Notes under the pieces: model-generated
Databases searched by the model: none
What the model saw: the letters and a program-made list of their open reading frames with translations, nothing else
What the model was told of the DNA's origin: nothing
Translations under genes and position numbers: made by a program
NCBI GenBank assembly: GCA_035995725.1
Contig: DASYKE010000038.1
Location: 11,218 to 75,217 of the forward strand
Length of the DNA: 64,000 bases
Direction of reading: 5' to 3'
Source of the DNA: JAQGLW01 sp035995725
GTDB lineage: Bacteria; Pseudomonadota; Gammaproteobacteria; Burkholderiales; Burkholderiaceae_D
Part shown: one piece after another, positions 27,221 to 35,511 of the stretch
Position numbering within the stretch: the stretch's first letter is position 1
How the letters are laid out: each line of letters starts with the position of its first letter

Positions 27221-27838
27221 CTATTTGGCTGCCGTAGACCGGGTCAGTTCACGATAGCGCTTGAGCGTTACATCATGCTGGCTATCGATCTGCGCCATCT
27301 CGGCTTCGTATTCCTGTATTTTTATCTTTGCCCTATTGATGATGAACTCTGCTTCGTCCAGTTTGCGCAGCGCGGCAACCGGAGTATCCTTCTTGTTTTT
27401 AAGCAGTCCAAGCTCGGCTTGTGTTTCTTTGTACCGCTTCTCCGCAGCGGCAAGCGCGGCCGTTTCCCGCTTGATTTTCTCTTCCACCAGATCAAGCGTA
27501 CGCTTGCGGGCAAGTTCGATCTCGCCCTCATTGCGGTAGCGCGACAGGATGGCGCGATCAATTTGTTTTTGCTCCGCGGCGGCGGCTTCTTCCGCCTTGC
27601 GTTTTTCTTCGTCCAATTGCTGCTGGCGCTTTTGTTCTGCGGTCAATGGCGCCGGAATTTCACGCTTGAGAACGCCATTACGTCCAAATTCGCGTGCCGG
27701 GCGGTCGATGCATTCGGGGATGGGATAATCGGAAGTGAAGGTCCGACCGGACACATCTTTGCACATGATGATCTGGGCATTTACTGTCAATGGCATCAGC
27801 GCCGACAGATAAAACACAATCCTCATTGCGCGTTTCAT
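27221..27838 (-). CDS. DUF4124 domain protein with long coiled coil
   Basis: 205 residues. A signal peptide (about 1-21, ending VNAQ) precedes a DUF4124-like segment with paired cysteines (IIMCKDVSGRTFTSDYPIPEC). A long, highly charged, predicted coiled coil follows from about 66 to 195, rich in Lys, Glu and Ala. Exported by prediction. DUF4124 proteins are common in betaproteobacteria and have no established function. It is convergent with gatB and 33 bases downstream of pyrE on the same strand. Confidence 0.8.
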   Translation of the reverse strand: MKRAMRIVFYLSALMPLTVNAQIIMCKDVSGRTFTSDYPIPECIDRPAREFGRNGVLKREIPAPLTAEQKRQQQLDEEKRKAEEAAAAEQKQIDRAILSRYRNEGEIELARKRTLDLVEEKIKRETAALAAAEKRYKETQAELGLLKNKKDTPVAALRKLDEAEFIINRAKIKIQEYEAEMAQIDSQHDVTLKRYRELTRSTAAK

Positions 27839-27871
27839 AACAGTCTCTCAAGCGGTTTTGACAACTTGGGC

Positions 27872-28567
27872 CTATGCTACCCCATAACGTTGACGGTATG
27901 CCACGACAGCGTCTCTATATTGCGACAACTGCGCATCCGTTCCGGCGCCTGAAACATAAGTTAGCAAATCGTCCAGATTACCGATCGAGACAACCGGTAT
28001 ACCGTAGGCCTGGCTCACTTCCTGTACTGCAGAATGTGTCGACAACGCGCCGTCCCGACCGGAGCGCTCCATGCGGTCGAGTGCGATCAATACTGCGCAG
28101 GGCGTGGCTCCGGCCGACCGGATCAGTTCGACAGATTCGCGTACCGAGGTGCCGGCGGAAATCACATCGTCGATAATCACCACACGTCCCTGCAATCCGG
28201 CGCCTACTATTGTTCCGCCCTCGCCATGATCCTTCGCTTCCTTGCGATTGAATGCAAAAGGCACATTGCGTCCCTTGCCGGCCAATGCAACTGCGGTTGC
28301 CGATGCCAGCGTAATACCCTTGTAGGCCGGTCCGAACAACATATTGAATTCGACACCGGAGTCGAGCAGGGTCTGCGCATAAAACTCGGCCAGCCGCCCT
28401 AGCCGGGCGCCATCGTCAAACGATCCCGCATTAAAGAAATACGGTGACTTGCGACCTGCCTTGGTTACAAATTCGCCGAATCGCAATACACCAGTAGAAA
28501 CCGCGAATTCAATAAACTGTTGACGTAAATTATTCACAATAGTCCAACTATCCTGTGGAAGTGACAA
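27872..28567 (-). CDS. pyrE: Orotate phosphoribosyltransferase
   Basis: 231 residues. It makes orotidine 5'-phosphate from orotate and PRPP in de novo pyrimidine synthesis. The PRPP-binding loop is VVIIDDVISAGTSVRES. The dimer catalytic loop FNRKEAKDHGEGG and the N-terminal GRKSPYFFNAGSFDDG are typical of OPRTase. It is divergent from xthA, a common betaproteobacterial pairing. Confidence 0.95.
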   Translation of the reverse strand: MSLPQDSWTIVNNLRQQFIEFAVSTGVLRFGEFVTKAGRKSPYFFNAGSFDDGARLGRLAEFYAQTLLDSGVEFNMLFGPAYKGITLASATAVALAGKGRNVPFAFNRKEAKDHGEGGTIVGAGLQGRVVIIDDVISAGTSVRESVELIRSAGATPCAVLIALDRMERSGRDGALSTHSAVQEVSQAYGIPVVSIGNLDDLLTYVSGAGTDAQLSQYRDAVVAYRQRYGVA

Positions 28568-28701
28568 AATTAGTTTCTATATGCAGCCAGTCAGCTCGCA
28601 TTTTATATGGATATCGCTCCTTCATTGCCATGAATGCAAGTACGCTGCCCACCCGCGGCTGAATCGGTTATGCTATCGCGGACATTTTTCTATTTTCCAC
28701 G

Positions 28702-29469
28702 ATGAAGATCATTTCTGCCAACCTGAACGGTATTCGCTCCGCAGCCAAAAAGGGCTTTTTCGACTGGATGACCAGGCAAAACGCCGATTTCGTCTGCGTT
28801 CAGGAACTCAAGGCGCAAGCTCCCGACATGACGCCCCAATTTCTGGCTCCCGAGGGTTATAACGGCTATTTTCACTATGCCGAAAAAAAGGGCTATTCCG
28901 GTGCCGGCATCTATTGCAAAACCAAGCCGGATGCGATCCAGCTTGGTTTCGGCAATGAAGAATTCGACGCCGAAGGCCGCTATGTGCAATGCGATTTTGG
29001 CAACCTCACAGTCATCTCGGTCTATTGTCCATCCGGTTCGTCAAGCGAAGAGCGGCAATTGGCGAAATTCCGCTTCATGGAAGTGTTTCTCCCACACTTG
29101 CTGGAACTCACCGCCAGCGGACGCGAAATCGTCATTTGCGGCGACTGGAATATCGCGCACAAGGAAATCGATCTGAAAAACTGGAAGAGCAATCAAAAAA
29201 ATTCCGGTTTCCTGCCGGAAGAGCGGGCGTGGCTGTCGTGTATATTCGACGAACTTGCACTGGTCGATGTATTTCGCCGGGTTGACACGCGATCGGATCA
29301 ATACACCTGGTGGAGCAATCGCGGCCAGGCATGGGCCAAGAATGTAGGATGGCGCATCGACTATCACATCGCGACGCCGGGCACTGCAGCCAAGGCGAGC
29401 GCAGTGTCGATTTACAAGGATGAACGGTTTTCCGACCACGCACCGCTGATCATCGAATACCTTGGCTAG
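28702..29469 (+). CDS. xthA: Exodeoxyribonuclease III / AP endonuclease
   Basis: 255 residues of the exonuclease-endonuclease-phosphatase fold. Conserved active-site pieces: MKIISANLNGIRSAAKKGF (Asn), CVQELKAQ (metal-binding Glu), ICGDWNIAHKEID (Asp/Asn) and the terminal SDHAPLIIEY (catalytic His). It acts in base excision repair at abasic sites. It ends four bases from the convergent M48 gene. Confidence 0.95.
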   Translation: MKIISANLNGIRSAAKKGFFDWMTRQNADFVCVQELKAQAPDMTPQFLAPEGYNGYFHYAEKKGYSGAGIYCKTKPDAIQLGFGNEEFDAEGRYVQCDFGNLTVISVYCPSGSSSEERQLAKFRFMEVFLPHLLELTASGREIVICGDWNIAHKEIDLKNWKSNQKNSGFLPEERAWLSCIFDELALVDVFRRVDTRSDQYTWWSNRGQAWAKNVGWRIDYHIATPGTAAKASAVSIYKDERFSDHAPLIIEYLG

Positions 29470-29472
29470 AGT

Positions 29473-30363
29473 TTATTTGACTGCCTCTATTGCCTGTACA
29501 TTGCTTTGGTATGGAGGCAAGCTGCCAATCGCAGCGCCTTTGGCCTTGGCGAACAGCGGCATCACCTCGGGAAGGTGTTTTTGAATTTGCTCGATGCGGT
29601 TATTTCCTGCCGGATGCGTCGATAACCATTGCGGCGGAGCGTTCTTGTTCAGCATGCCCATTTTTTTCCACAACGCCACGCCCGCGCGCGGATCATAGCC
29701 GGCACGCGCCACGATATCGAGGCCAACCAAATCGGCCTCGGTTTCATCGGTACGTGAAAATTTCAATGCCGCGAATTTGGCGGCCCCGCCGGCAACCGCG
29801 TCGGTCAGATGTGGATCGATTCCGAATATCGCGGCTACTCCGAGGCCGGCCAGCTTTGCGCCGGCGCTGGTCAATCCTGATTTCGCCATCCGCTCGCGCG
29901 CATGCTCGCGCAGCGCGTGCGACATTTCATGCCCCATTACGATAGCGACCTCCTCGTCGGTCAGCTTCAAGGTATCGAGAATACCGCTAAAGAAAGCGAT
30001 TTTTCCGCCCGGCATGCAGAACGCGTTGACTTGCTTCAAGCGGATCAGATTGATTTCCCATTGCCATTTCGCCGCGCTCTGGTTCCAGCGTTGGGCATGT
30101 GGAATCAGCTTTTGCGCAATCGCACGCAGCCGCTGTAGTTGAGCCGCGTCATCCGGCGCCAGCACGCCCTTTTCCCGTGCCTGCGCCTTGAGCGCCGTAT
30201 ATTGCTGCAAAGCCTCAGCCTGCATCTTTTCCTCGGACACCAGATTGCGCAAAGGCGACATCTTTTCGACTTGCACACCGTCCTGCTCATCTCTGGCGCC
30301 GACTACCGGGCAAACGAGCGCGAATGCTGTCGACAACAAGGTCAGGAAAACAAATCTTCTCAT
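29473..30363 (-). CDS. Secreted M48 family metallopeptidase (LoiP/YcaL-like)
   Basis: 296 residues with an N-terminal signal peptide (MRRFVFLTLLSTAFALVCPVVGA). The zinc motif HEMSH is at 145-149, and the third ligand Glu is expected in TDETEADLVGLDIVARAGYDPRAG. LoiP and YcaL in E. coli are periplasmic or outer-membrane M48 proteases involved in outer-membrane protein quality control. The start overlaps the ampG stop by four bases, so it is co-translated. Confidence 0.9.
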   Translation of the reverse strand: MRRFVFLTLLSTAFALVCPVVGARDEQDGVQVEKMSPLRNLVSEEKMQAEALQQYTALKAQAREKGVLAPDDAAQLQRLRAIAQKLIPHAQRWNQSAAKWQWEINLIRLKQVNAFCMPGGKIAFFSGILDTLKLTDEEVAIVMGHEMSHALREHARERMAKSGLTSAGAKLAGLGVAAIFGIDPHLTDAVAGGAAKFAALKFSRTDETEADLVGLDIVARAGYDPRAGVALWKKMGMLNKNAPPQWLSTHPAGNNRIEQIQKHLPEVMPLFAKAKGAAIGSLPPYQSNVQAIEAVK

Positions 30364-31862
30364 GATTTGCTTTCGTCGTTTGAAACCAAAATCGTCCTGA
30401 TCCAGGGCAGCAACGTGTAAGCGGGAAAAGCCAGTAAAAAGGTCAGTGCGAAATAGTACGCATAGCCCATTTCCTGGGCGCCGATGCCGCCCATCCAGCC
30501 TGCAATCGAGCGCGAGAACGCAAAAATAGACGAAAGAATCGCGTACTCGGTGGTAGCGCGGGATTTATCGACGATCGCCATCAGGAACGCGAGAAAGGCA
30601 GCGGTGCCTAATCCGCCGGTGAACGATTCAATTGCACTGGCGCTGTACATCAGCACCTGGTGAGCCAGTGCGATATCGGTGCCTTGCGGCGCGTGCGGAA
30701 TCATGAACGCCGCTGCCACGTAACCCAGATTGGATAGCGCCTGCCACAATCCGAGCACCCAGAGAGCGCGAAAAATCCCGACGCGATCAGTGTACCAGCC
30801 GCCCAAGATGCCGCCAGCGATCGACAACCCCAAACCCAGATTGACCGACACCAGACCGATTTGGGTGTTGGTAAAACCGCTATCGACCCAGAACGGCTTG
30901 ATCATGAAGCCGATCGACGAATCGGCCAGTTTGAAAATCAGGATGAAGGCGATCAGCAACAGCGCATGCTTCTTGTTGAGCAGCGATATGATCGCGCCGA
31001 ACATCGGACCCTTGACCGAAACGCTGGACAATGCTGCCGATTGTCCGCGGATGCCGCGTGCGAACAACAAGGCGGACAGCAGAATCAGCGCAACCGGTGC
31101 GCCCCCCTTGAACCACCATGCCGACTTGAACGGTTTTAACCATGCGGCATCCATCGCACCCAATACCGGCCACAGCAATCCGGCGATAAACAAAAACAGC
31201 GCAACTATCAGGATAGGTTGCTGCGCCAGCGCCGCCAGTTCATTGCGCAAGCTGGAAGGCGCCTCACGCAAGGGCCGTACCGGCTCTTTGGGCGCGAGCA
31301 GGCTGACCACGGCGATGACTAAAAACAGGATGGCGGCCAGGCCGTAAGTCGCAGTCCAGCCGGCGGTATCGGAGAACCACAGCAACACGCCGGCGGCCAG
31401 CATACCGACACGGTAAAAACCGATACGAAAACCATTGGCCATGCCCAGCTCGCGCTTGTCCAGTTGTTCGATGGTGTAGCCGTCAATCGCGATATCGTTG
31501 GTCGCAGAAAGAGCGGTAAATGCTCCGATTGCAAGCCATACCCATGGCCCGAAACCTGCCTCGCGCGCGCAAACTATCATCACCAGCCCCATACCGATGT
31601 CGGCGGCCGCCATCCAGTAACGGTGGCGGCGCGTGTAATCGATCAACGGCGCCCACAGGAATTTCAGCGTCCATGCAAGGCCGAGCAAACTCAGCAAGCC
31701 GATTTTGGAGAGCTCAATGCCCTGCTGGCGAAAGTAAACCGGGAACAGATCGAAAAACAACCCGAGCGGGAAACCCTCGGAAAAGTACAACAGGCTGATC
31801 CAGAATAACTTGGAACGCAGGATTTTTGGCTGGACAGCCAACTGGCCGGGTGTCACATTCAT
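30360..31862 (-). CDS. ampG: AmpG family muropeptide transporter (MFS)
   Basis: 500 residues with about 12-14 predicted helices. The start region RSKLFWISLLYFSEGFPLGLFFDLFPVYFRQQGIELSKIGLL and the loop SATNDIAIDGYTIEQL are AmpG signatures. AmpG imports anhydromuropeptides released from peptidoglycan turnover and feeds recycling and AmpR-type signalling. It overlaps metW at its start and the M48 gene at its end by four bases each. Confidence 0.93.
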   Translation of the reverse strand: MNVTPGQLAVQPKILRSKLFWISLLYFSEGFPLGLFFDLFPVYFRQQGIELSKIGLLSLLGLAWTLKFLWAPLIDYTRRHRYWMAAADIGMGLVMIVCAREAGFGPWVWLAIGAFTALSATNDIAIDGYTIEQLDKRELGMANGFRIGFYRVGMLAAGVLLWFSDTAGWTATYGLAAILFLVIAVVSLLAPKEPVRPLREAPSSLRNELAALAQQPILIVALFLFIAGLLWPVLGAMDAAWLKPFKSAWWFKGGAPVALILLSALLFARGIRGQSAALSSVSVKGPMFGAIISLLNKKHALLLIAFILIFKLADSSIGFMIKPFWVDSGFTNTQIGLVSVNLGLGLSIAGGILGGWYTDRVGIFRALWVLGLWQALSNLGYVAAAFMIPHAPQGTDIALAHQVLMYSASAIESFTGGLGTAAFLAFLMAIVDKSRATTEYAILSSIFAFSRSIAGWMGGIGAQEMGYAYYFALTFLLAFPAYTLLPWIRTILVSNDESKS

Positions 31863-32473
31863 GCGGAGGTCTTTTTACGTAGACGAAACACGGCGAGACT
31901 GCCGCGCCAGTTGGGCAAGGATGTTACGGGCTTGCCATCCTCTTTCAATGCGACGCATTCGAGGACTTCGAGCCCCACCTCGTTGGCAAGTTCCTCGAAA
32001 TCCTTGATCGTTGCACAGCGCAGGTTGGGCGTGTCATACCATTCGTACGGCAGGGATTTGGATACCGGCATGCGCCCCCGCAGCAACGCGACGCGATGCG
32101 GCCAATAGGCAAAATTCGGGAACGAGACGATTGCTTCGCGCCCGACGCGCGTGATCTCGCGCAAGATGCCTTCGACGTTTTTCATCATTTGCAATGCCGA
32201 CAGGCATAGTACGGTGTCGAATGCATTGTCGGCAAAAATAGCCAGGCCGGCCTCCAGATCCTGTTGTATAACCGACACGCCGCGGCCGATACATTGGGGA
32301 ATCTTGTCATCGTCGATCTCGATGCCGTAACCAATGCATTTTTTATCGGATTGCAAATAATCGAGCATAACGCCGTCGCCGCAGCCCAGATCGAGTATAT
32401 GCGATCCGTCACGCACCCAATGCGCGATGAACGCCAGATCGGCGCGCAATATGCTGAGTTCACGGAAATTCAT
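31859..32473 (-). CDS. metW: Methionine biosynthesis protein MetW
   Basis: 204 residues from the ATG at 32473 (MNFRELSILRADLAFIAHWV). Class I SAM-methyltransferase fold, with ILDLGCGDGVMLDYLQ as the SAM loop and LSALQMMKNVEGILREITRV downstream. MetW is found immediately after metX in many proteobacteria and is needed for full homoserine O-acyltransferase activity in some; the biochemical detail is limited. It overlaps the metX stop, indicating coupling. Confidence 0.94.
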   Translation of the reverse strand: MNFRELSILRADLAFIAHWVRDGSHILDLGCGDGVMLDYLQSDKKCIGYGIEIDDDKIPQCIGRGVSVIQQDLEAGLAIFADNAFDTVLCLSALQMMKNVEGILREITRVGREAIVSFPNFAYWPHRVALLRGRMPVSKSLPYEWYDTPNLRCATIKDFEELANEVGLEVLECVALKEDGKPVTSLPNWRGSLAVFRLRKKTSA

Positions 32474-33633
32474 GCGCGTGCCTTGCCGCCAGGTTTGCCG
32501 CCGTTGATATCGCTCCATACATTGTCATAGTAGGATCGCACCACATTGAGATAACGCGCGTCCTCCAGCAGGAATGCATCATGCCCGTGCGGCGCATCGA
32601 TTTCGGCATAAGTCACCTTGCGCTTGTTGTTGACCAGCGCCTGCACTATCTCATGACTGCGCTCCGGAGCAAAACGCCAGTCGGTCGAGAACGACACCAG
32701 CAGAAATTCGGCCTTGGTATTAGCCAGCGCCTTGGTCAAGTCGCCGCCGAATGCGCGTGCCGGATCGAAGTAGTCAAGTGCCTTGGTGATCAGCAGGTAG
32801 GTATTGGCATCGAAATATTCCGAGAATTTTTCGCCTTGATAGCGCAAATACGACTCGATCTCGAAATCGATGCCAAAACCGAATTGATAGTCTTCCGAGC
32901 GCAGGGCGCGGCCGAATTTTTCTGCCATATCGTCGTCCGACAAATATGTGATGTGGCCTACCATGCGGGCCACGCGCAGCCCTCTTTTGGGCACCACGCC
33001 ATGAGAATAATAATCGCCACCATGGTAATCGGGATCGGTCAGAATCGCCTGCCGCGCGACATCGTTGAAAGCGATGTTTTGCGCCGACAGCTTGGGGGTG
33101 ACAGCGATGGCAATGCAATGACGTATCCGTTGCGGGTACATCAGGCTCCATGCTATTGCCTGCATGCCACCCAACGAGCCCCCCATGACCGCCGCAAACT
33201 GCCTGATGCCCAATGCATCCGCCAGCCGCGCCTGTGCATGGACCCAATCCTCGACGGTAACCACCGGAAAAGCCGCTCCGTACGGCTTTCCGGTGGCAGC
33301 ATTGATGTGCATTGGCCCGGTTGAGCCGAAGCAGGAACCGAGATTATTGACGCCGATGACGAAAAATCTGTCGGTATCGAGCGGCTTGCCGGAGCCCACC
33401 ATGTTGTCCCACCAGCCGACGTTTTTGGTCCCGTCCGGTTCCACATAGACGCCAGCGACGTGATGCGACGCATTCAGCGCATGGCAAACCAGAACGGCAT
33501 TCGAATGGTCGGCATTCAACGTGCCGTAGGTTTCGTAAACCAGCGTGTAGTCGGCAATCGACGCACCGCTTTGCAATGGCAGCGGCGCAGAAAAATGCAT
33601 CGATTGTGGTGACACCACTTCGATAGATGACAT
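32470..33633 (-). CDS. metX: Homoserine O-acetyl/succinyltransferase MetX
   Basis: 387 residues of the alpha/beta hydrolase fold. It acylates the hydroxyl of L-homoserine, the first dedicated step of methionine synthesis. Visible parts are the nucleophile elbow MGGSLGGM, the oxyanion region VCHALNASHHVAG, and the catalytic Asp (FSTDWRF) and His (PHGHDAFL). The acyl donor (acetyl- or succinyl-CoA) cannot be fixed by eye. The start at 33633 (MSSIEVVSPQS) fits relatives; the open frame to 33837 is leader sequence. Confidence 0.94.
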   Translation of the reverse strand: MSSIEVVSPQSMHFSAPLPLQSGASIADYTLVYETYGTLNADHSNAVLVCHALNASHHVAGVYVEPDGTKNVGWWDNMVGSGKPLDTDRFFVIGVNNLGSCFGSTGPMHINAATGKPYGAAFPVVTVEDWVHAQARLADALGIRQFAAVMGGSLGGMQAIAWSLMYPQRIRHCIAIAVTPKLSAQNIAFNDVARQAILTDPDYHGGDYYSHGVVPKRGLRVARMVGHITYLSDDDMAEKFGRALRSEDYQFGFGIDFEIESYLRYQGEKFSEYFDANTYLLITKALDYFDPARAFGGDLTKALANTKAEFLLVSFSTDWRFAPERSHEIVQALVNNKRKVTYAEIDAPHGHDAFLLEDARYLNVVRSYYDNVWSDINGGKPGGKARA

Positions 33634-33648
33634 GTTTTTTCTAATCAG

Positions 33649-33720
33649 TTGGGGACAGAGTCCCTTCCAGGGATAGACATAATTCGGTGCGCTGCGGCAC
33701 TTCATAAACTCTGTCCCCAA
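33649..33720. repeat. Repeat element with 13-bp terminal inverted repeats
   Basis: TTGGGGACAGAGT (33649-33661) and ACTCTGTCCCCAA (33708-33720) are perfect inverted repeats enclosing 46 bases, with further small hairpins inside. It lies immediately before the metX start. Related 50-bp elements occur at 38001-38051 and 39062-39111, sharing the ends and the segment ATAAACTC(T/G)GTCCC. No transposase is present; REP/MITE-like by appearance. Confidence 0.7.
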
Positions 33721-33739
33721 GATATAAAATCTTAAAATT

Positions 33740-33771
33740 AAAAAGCCCGAAAGCCGGCGGCTTATCGGGCT
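33740..33771 (-). terminator. Strong intrinsic terminator inside the metX leader
   Basis: On the minus strand AGCCCGA...AAGCC GGC GGCTT...TCGGGCT forms a 12-bp stem with a one-base bulge and a three-base loop, followed by five T. No gene lies just upstream on that strand, except a candidate small ORF at 33880-34029. It is either the end of a short RNA or an attenuator for metX. Confidence 0.7.
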
Positions 33772-33808
33772 AAATTCGAAGCTCACATTCAAGCACGCTT
33801 TAGCCGTA

Positions 33809-33837
33809 TTTATTATGCGCCCGCAAGCTGATGTCAA
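33809..33837 (-). promoter_or_regulatory. Candidate promoter upstream of the metX leader terminator
   Basis: A perfect -35 TTGACA (33837-33832) is followed 17 bases later by AATAAA (33814-33809). A better -10 match CATAAT is spaced only 14 bases away. Transcription would begin near 33802-33805, about 30 bases before the terminator stem. Confidence 0.4.
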
Positions 33838-33879
33838 ATCGGCGCAATGGCGTAAGAATAACCAAGTCGCCCGGCGCCG

Positions 33880-34029
33880 TCAAACCGCCTCTTGCACCAT
33901 CGTTCTTTTGGCTTTGATATCGTGGTAATGTCGATAAGCCAGCTCCGGCGAGCCAGTCAAGTACGGCTCATGCATTTGCTTGAGAAGATGATGTTGAATA
34001 CTTAATCTTTGGTCAATCCTGAACAGCAT
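33880..34029 (-). CDS. Candidate small ORF, 49 residues
   Basis: An ATG at 34029 opens 49 codons ending in TGA at 33882-33880. The product begins MLFRIDQRLSIQHHLLKQ and ends KAKRTMVQEAV. It is charged and helical-looking, with no signal peptide or membrane segment, and I recognise no family. No clear Shine-Dalgarno precedes it. It is the only coding-like content I see in the stretch between metX and the TerC gene. Low confidence. Confidence 0.3.
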   Translation of the reverse strand: MLFRIDQRLSIQHHLLKQMHEPYLTGSPELAYRHYHDIKAKRTMVQEAV

Positions 34030-34348
34030 GATTCTATTCGACAGAAGTGCCAATGAACAGCGATAGACCGAACGCAGATAACCGGGTCCGCCGTCCCGAT
34101 TGCATGCCCGCGCCGACGGAAATAGCCTGCCGGTGACGCCCCATTGTGACAGCGTCCGACAAATGCCATCTGAGAGTGACGACGTTTATCTGCAATATCA
34201 GACGACGAGCGACGCCGGAATTACCCAAGCATCACTCCTGCCATTATCAATTGCCGGCAGGGCTTCACGCGCTTTCTGTCCGTTACCCGTGCAATCGGCA
34301 CATGACGAAAAGCGCCAGTTTGATATTTTCAATGAACGATTCAGGACA
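34030..34348. other. Gene-free stretch
   Basis: About 319 bases between the candidate small ORF and the TerC-like gene. Open frames on both strands are short and lack family-like content. Nothing else seen. Confidence 0.4.
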
Positions 34349-35032
34349 CTAGACTTGCGATTTTTTCCGCGCCAGCGCCTTGCCTGCTAAAACCACAATG
34401 ACAGCTCCGAGAACAGGCACTGCTTGATGGAGCATGCTTGGCTGCGATTCCATCCAGTGCAGCAGCGCTGGATCGGTAACAAGCATCTCCCCCGCTACAT
34501 ATCCTAGTAGCGCCGCACCCAAGGTTACGATTATCGGGAAACGATCCATCAATTTCAGGATCACGGTACTGCCGAAGATAATCAGCGGAATGCTGATTGC
34601 CAGGCCGATAATCAATAACGGCATATTCCCTTTGGCGGCCGCTGCAACCCCCAGAACGTTGTCCAGGCTCATCACCAGATCGGCAACGAGAATCGTCCGG
34701 ATAGCGGCTATCAGATTGCTTCCGCTTTTCATTCCATCCTCCTCGGCATCGTCGGGAACCAGCAATTGAATGCCGATCCACAGCAAAAGCATGGAGCCGA
34801 TAATCTTGAGGTATGGGAGCGTAAGCATCTCGACCGCGACTATGGTCAGAATAATCCGCATGACGATTGCAGCCATGCTGCCGAATAATATGGCTTTCTT
34901 CTGCTGTGCCGGCGGCAGGGAACGCGCAGCCAAGGCGATTACAACAGCATTGTCACCGGAAAGAATAATATTGATTCCGATAATTTGCGCCAAAGCAACC
35001 CAGAACTGCGTGGTTACTACCATGTCCATCAT
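34349..35032 (-). CDS. TerC/YjbE family integral membrane protein
   Basis: 227 residues with about seven predicted helices. TerC-family signatures: IILSGDNAVVIALAARSLP near the start and ADLVMSLDNVLGVAAAAKGN in the middle, both with the acidic residues expected for metal handling. Members include manganese exporters and tellurium-resistance proteins; the substrate here is not determined. CAAGGAG precedes the ATG at 35032. It appears monocistronic, with palindromic sequence in its leader. Confidence 0.87.
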   Translation of the reverse strand: MMDMVVTTQFWVALAQIIGINIILSGDNAVVIALAARSLPPAQQKKAILFGSMAAIVMRIILTIVAVEMLTLPYLKIIGSMLLLWIGIQLLVPDDAEEDGMKSGSNLIAAIRTILVADLVMSLDNVLGVAAAAKGNMPLLIIGLAISIPLIIFGSTVILKLMDRFPIIVTLGAALLGYVAGEMLVTDPALLHWMESQPSMLHQAVPVLGAVIVVLAGKALARKKSQV

Positions 35033-35511
35033 GATAAGTGCTCCTTGTTTGAGTGCCTAGGCACCTAGTAATTGTTTTATCTCACCTGCAGGCAACAGCA
35101 TGAACCACCAAATGCATGTTGGTCTTCCAACGGACATGTCCGCTGGCGTCAACATATGGCGTACTTATTTCTGTTCATTCTGTTCATGCCCGGCGGCTTG
35201 CCAGCGGTCAAAATTATATTTCATATCCTGAATGTCCGGTTAAACAAATGCAAACTTGCCGAGCACGGGTTCAACCCTATCAACTCCCGATCCAGGTTTA
35301 CATATTGAGCGCTTGTCAAGAACGGCGGTCTCTCCATCGCACAACCGCATTCATGCGAATTTTCGGATGCATGCCGCCAAGCCAGACAATCTCGCAGAAT
35401 CAACTGTCAACTACTTTGACATGCGTTAGCGGGCGAATAAGGATGAAGCAGTCGAATTTTACCGGGCAAACCATAGAAAATCCATTCAGTTGAATGCCGG
35501 AACGCCACAAA
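35033..35511. promoter_or_regulatory. Upstream region of the TerC-like gene, with palindromes
   Basis: About 479 bases without a convincing gene. Two perfect 12-bp palindromes stand out: GTGCCTAGGCAC at 35053-35064, 21 bases before the start codon, and CGGACATGTCCG at 35131-35142. The first could be an operator; both could fold as leader hairpins. I looked for the yybP-ykoY manganese riboswitch and could not match its conserved core. Confidence 0.4.

Noticed and set aside
35033..35250. yybP-ykoY manganese riboswitch before the TerC-like gene
   Set aside because: Expected from the family, but the conserved core could not be found in the minus-strand leader.
34100..35493. Plus-strand frames in the metX/TerC and TerC/ptsI gaps (34100-34390, 35072-35308, 35116-35493)
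   Set aside because: Composition and sequence look random, with no hydrophobic or domain pattern and no ribosome site.
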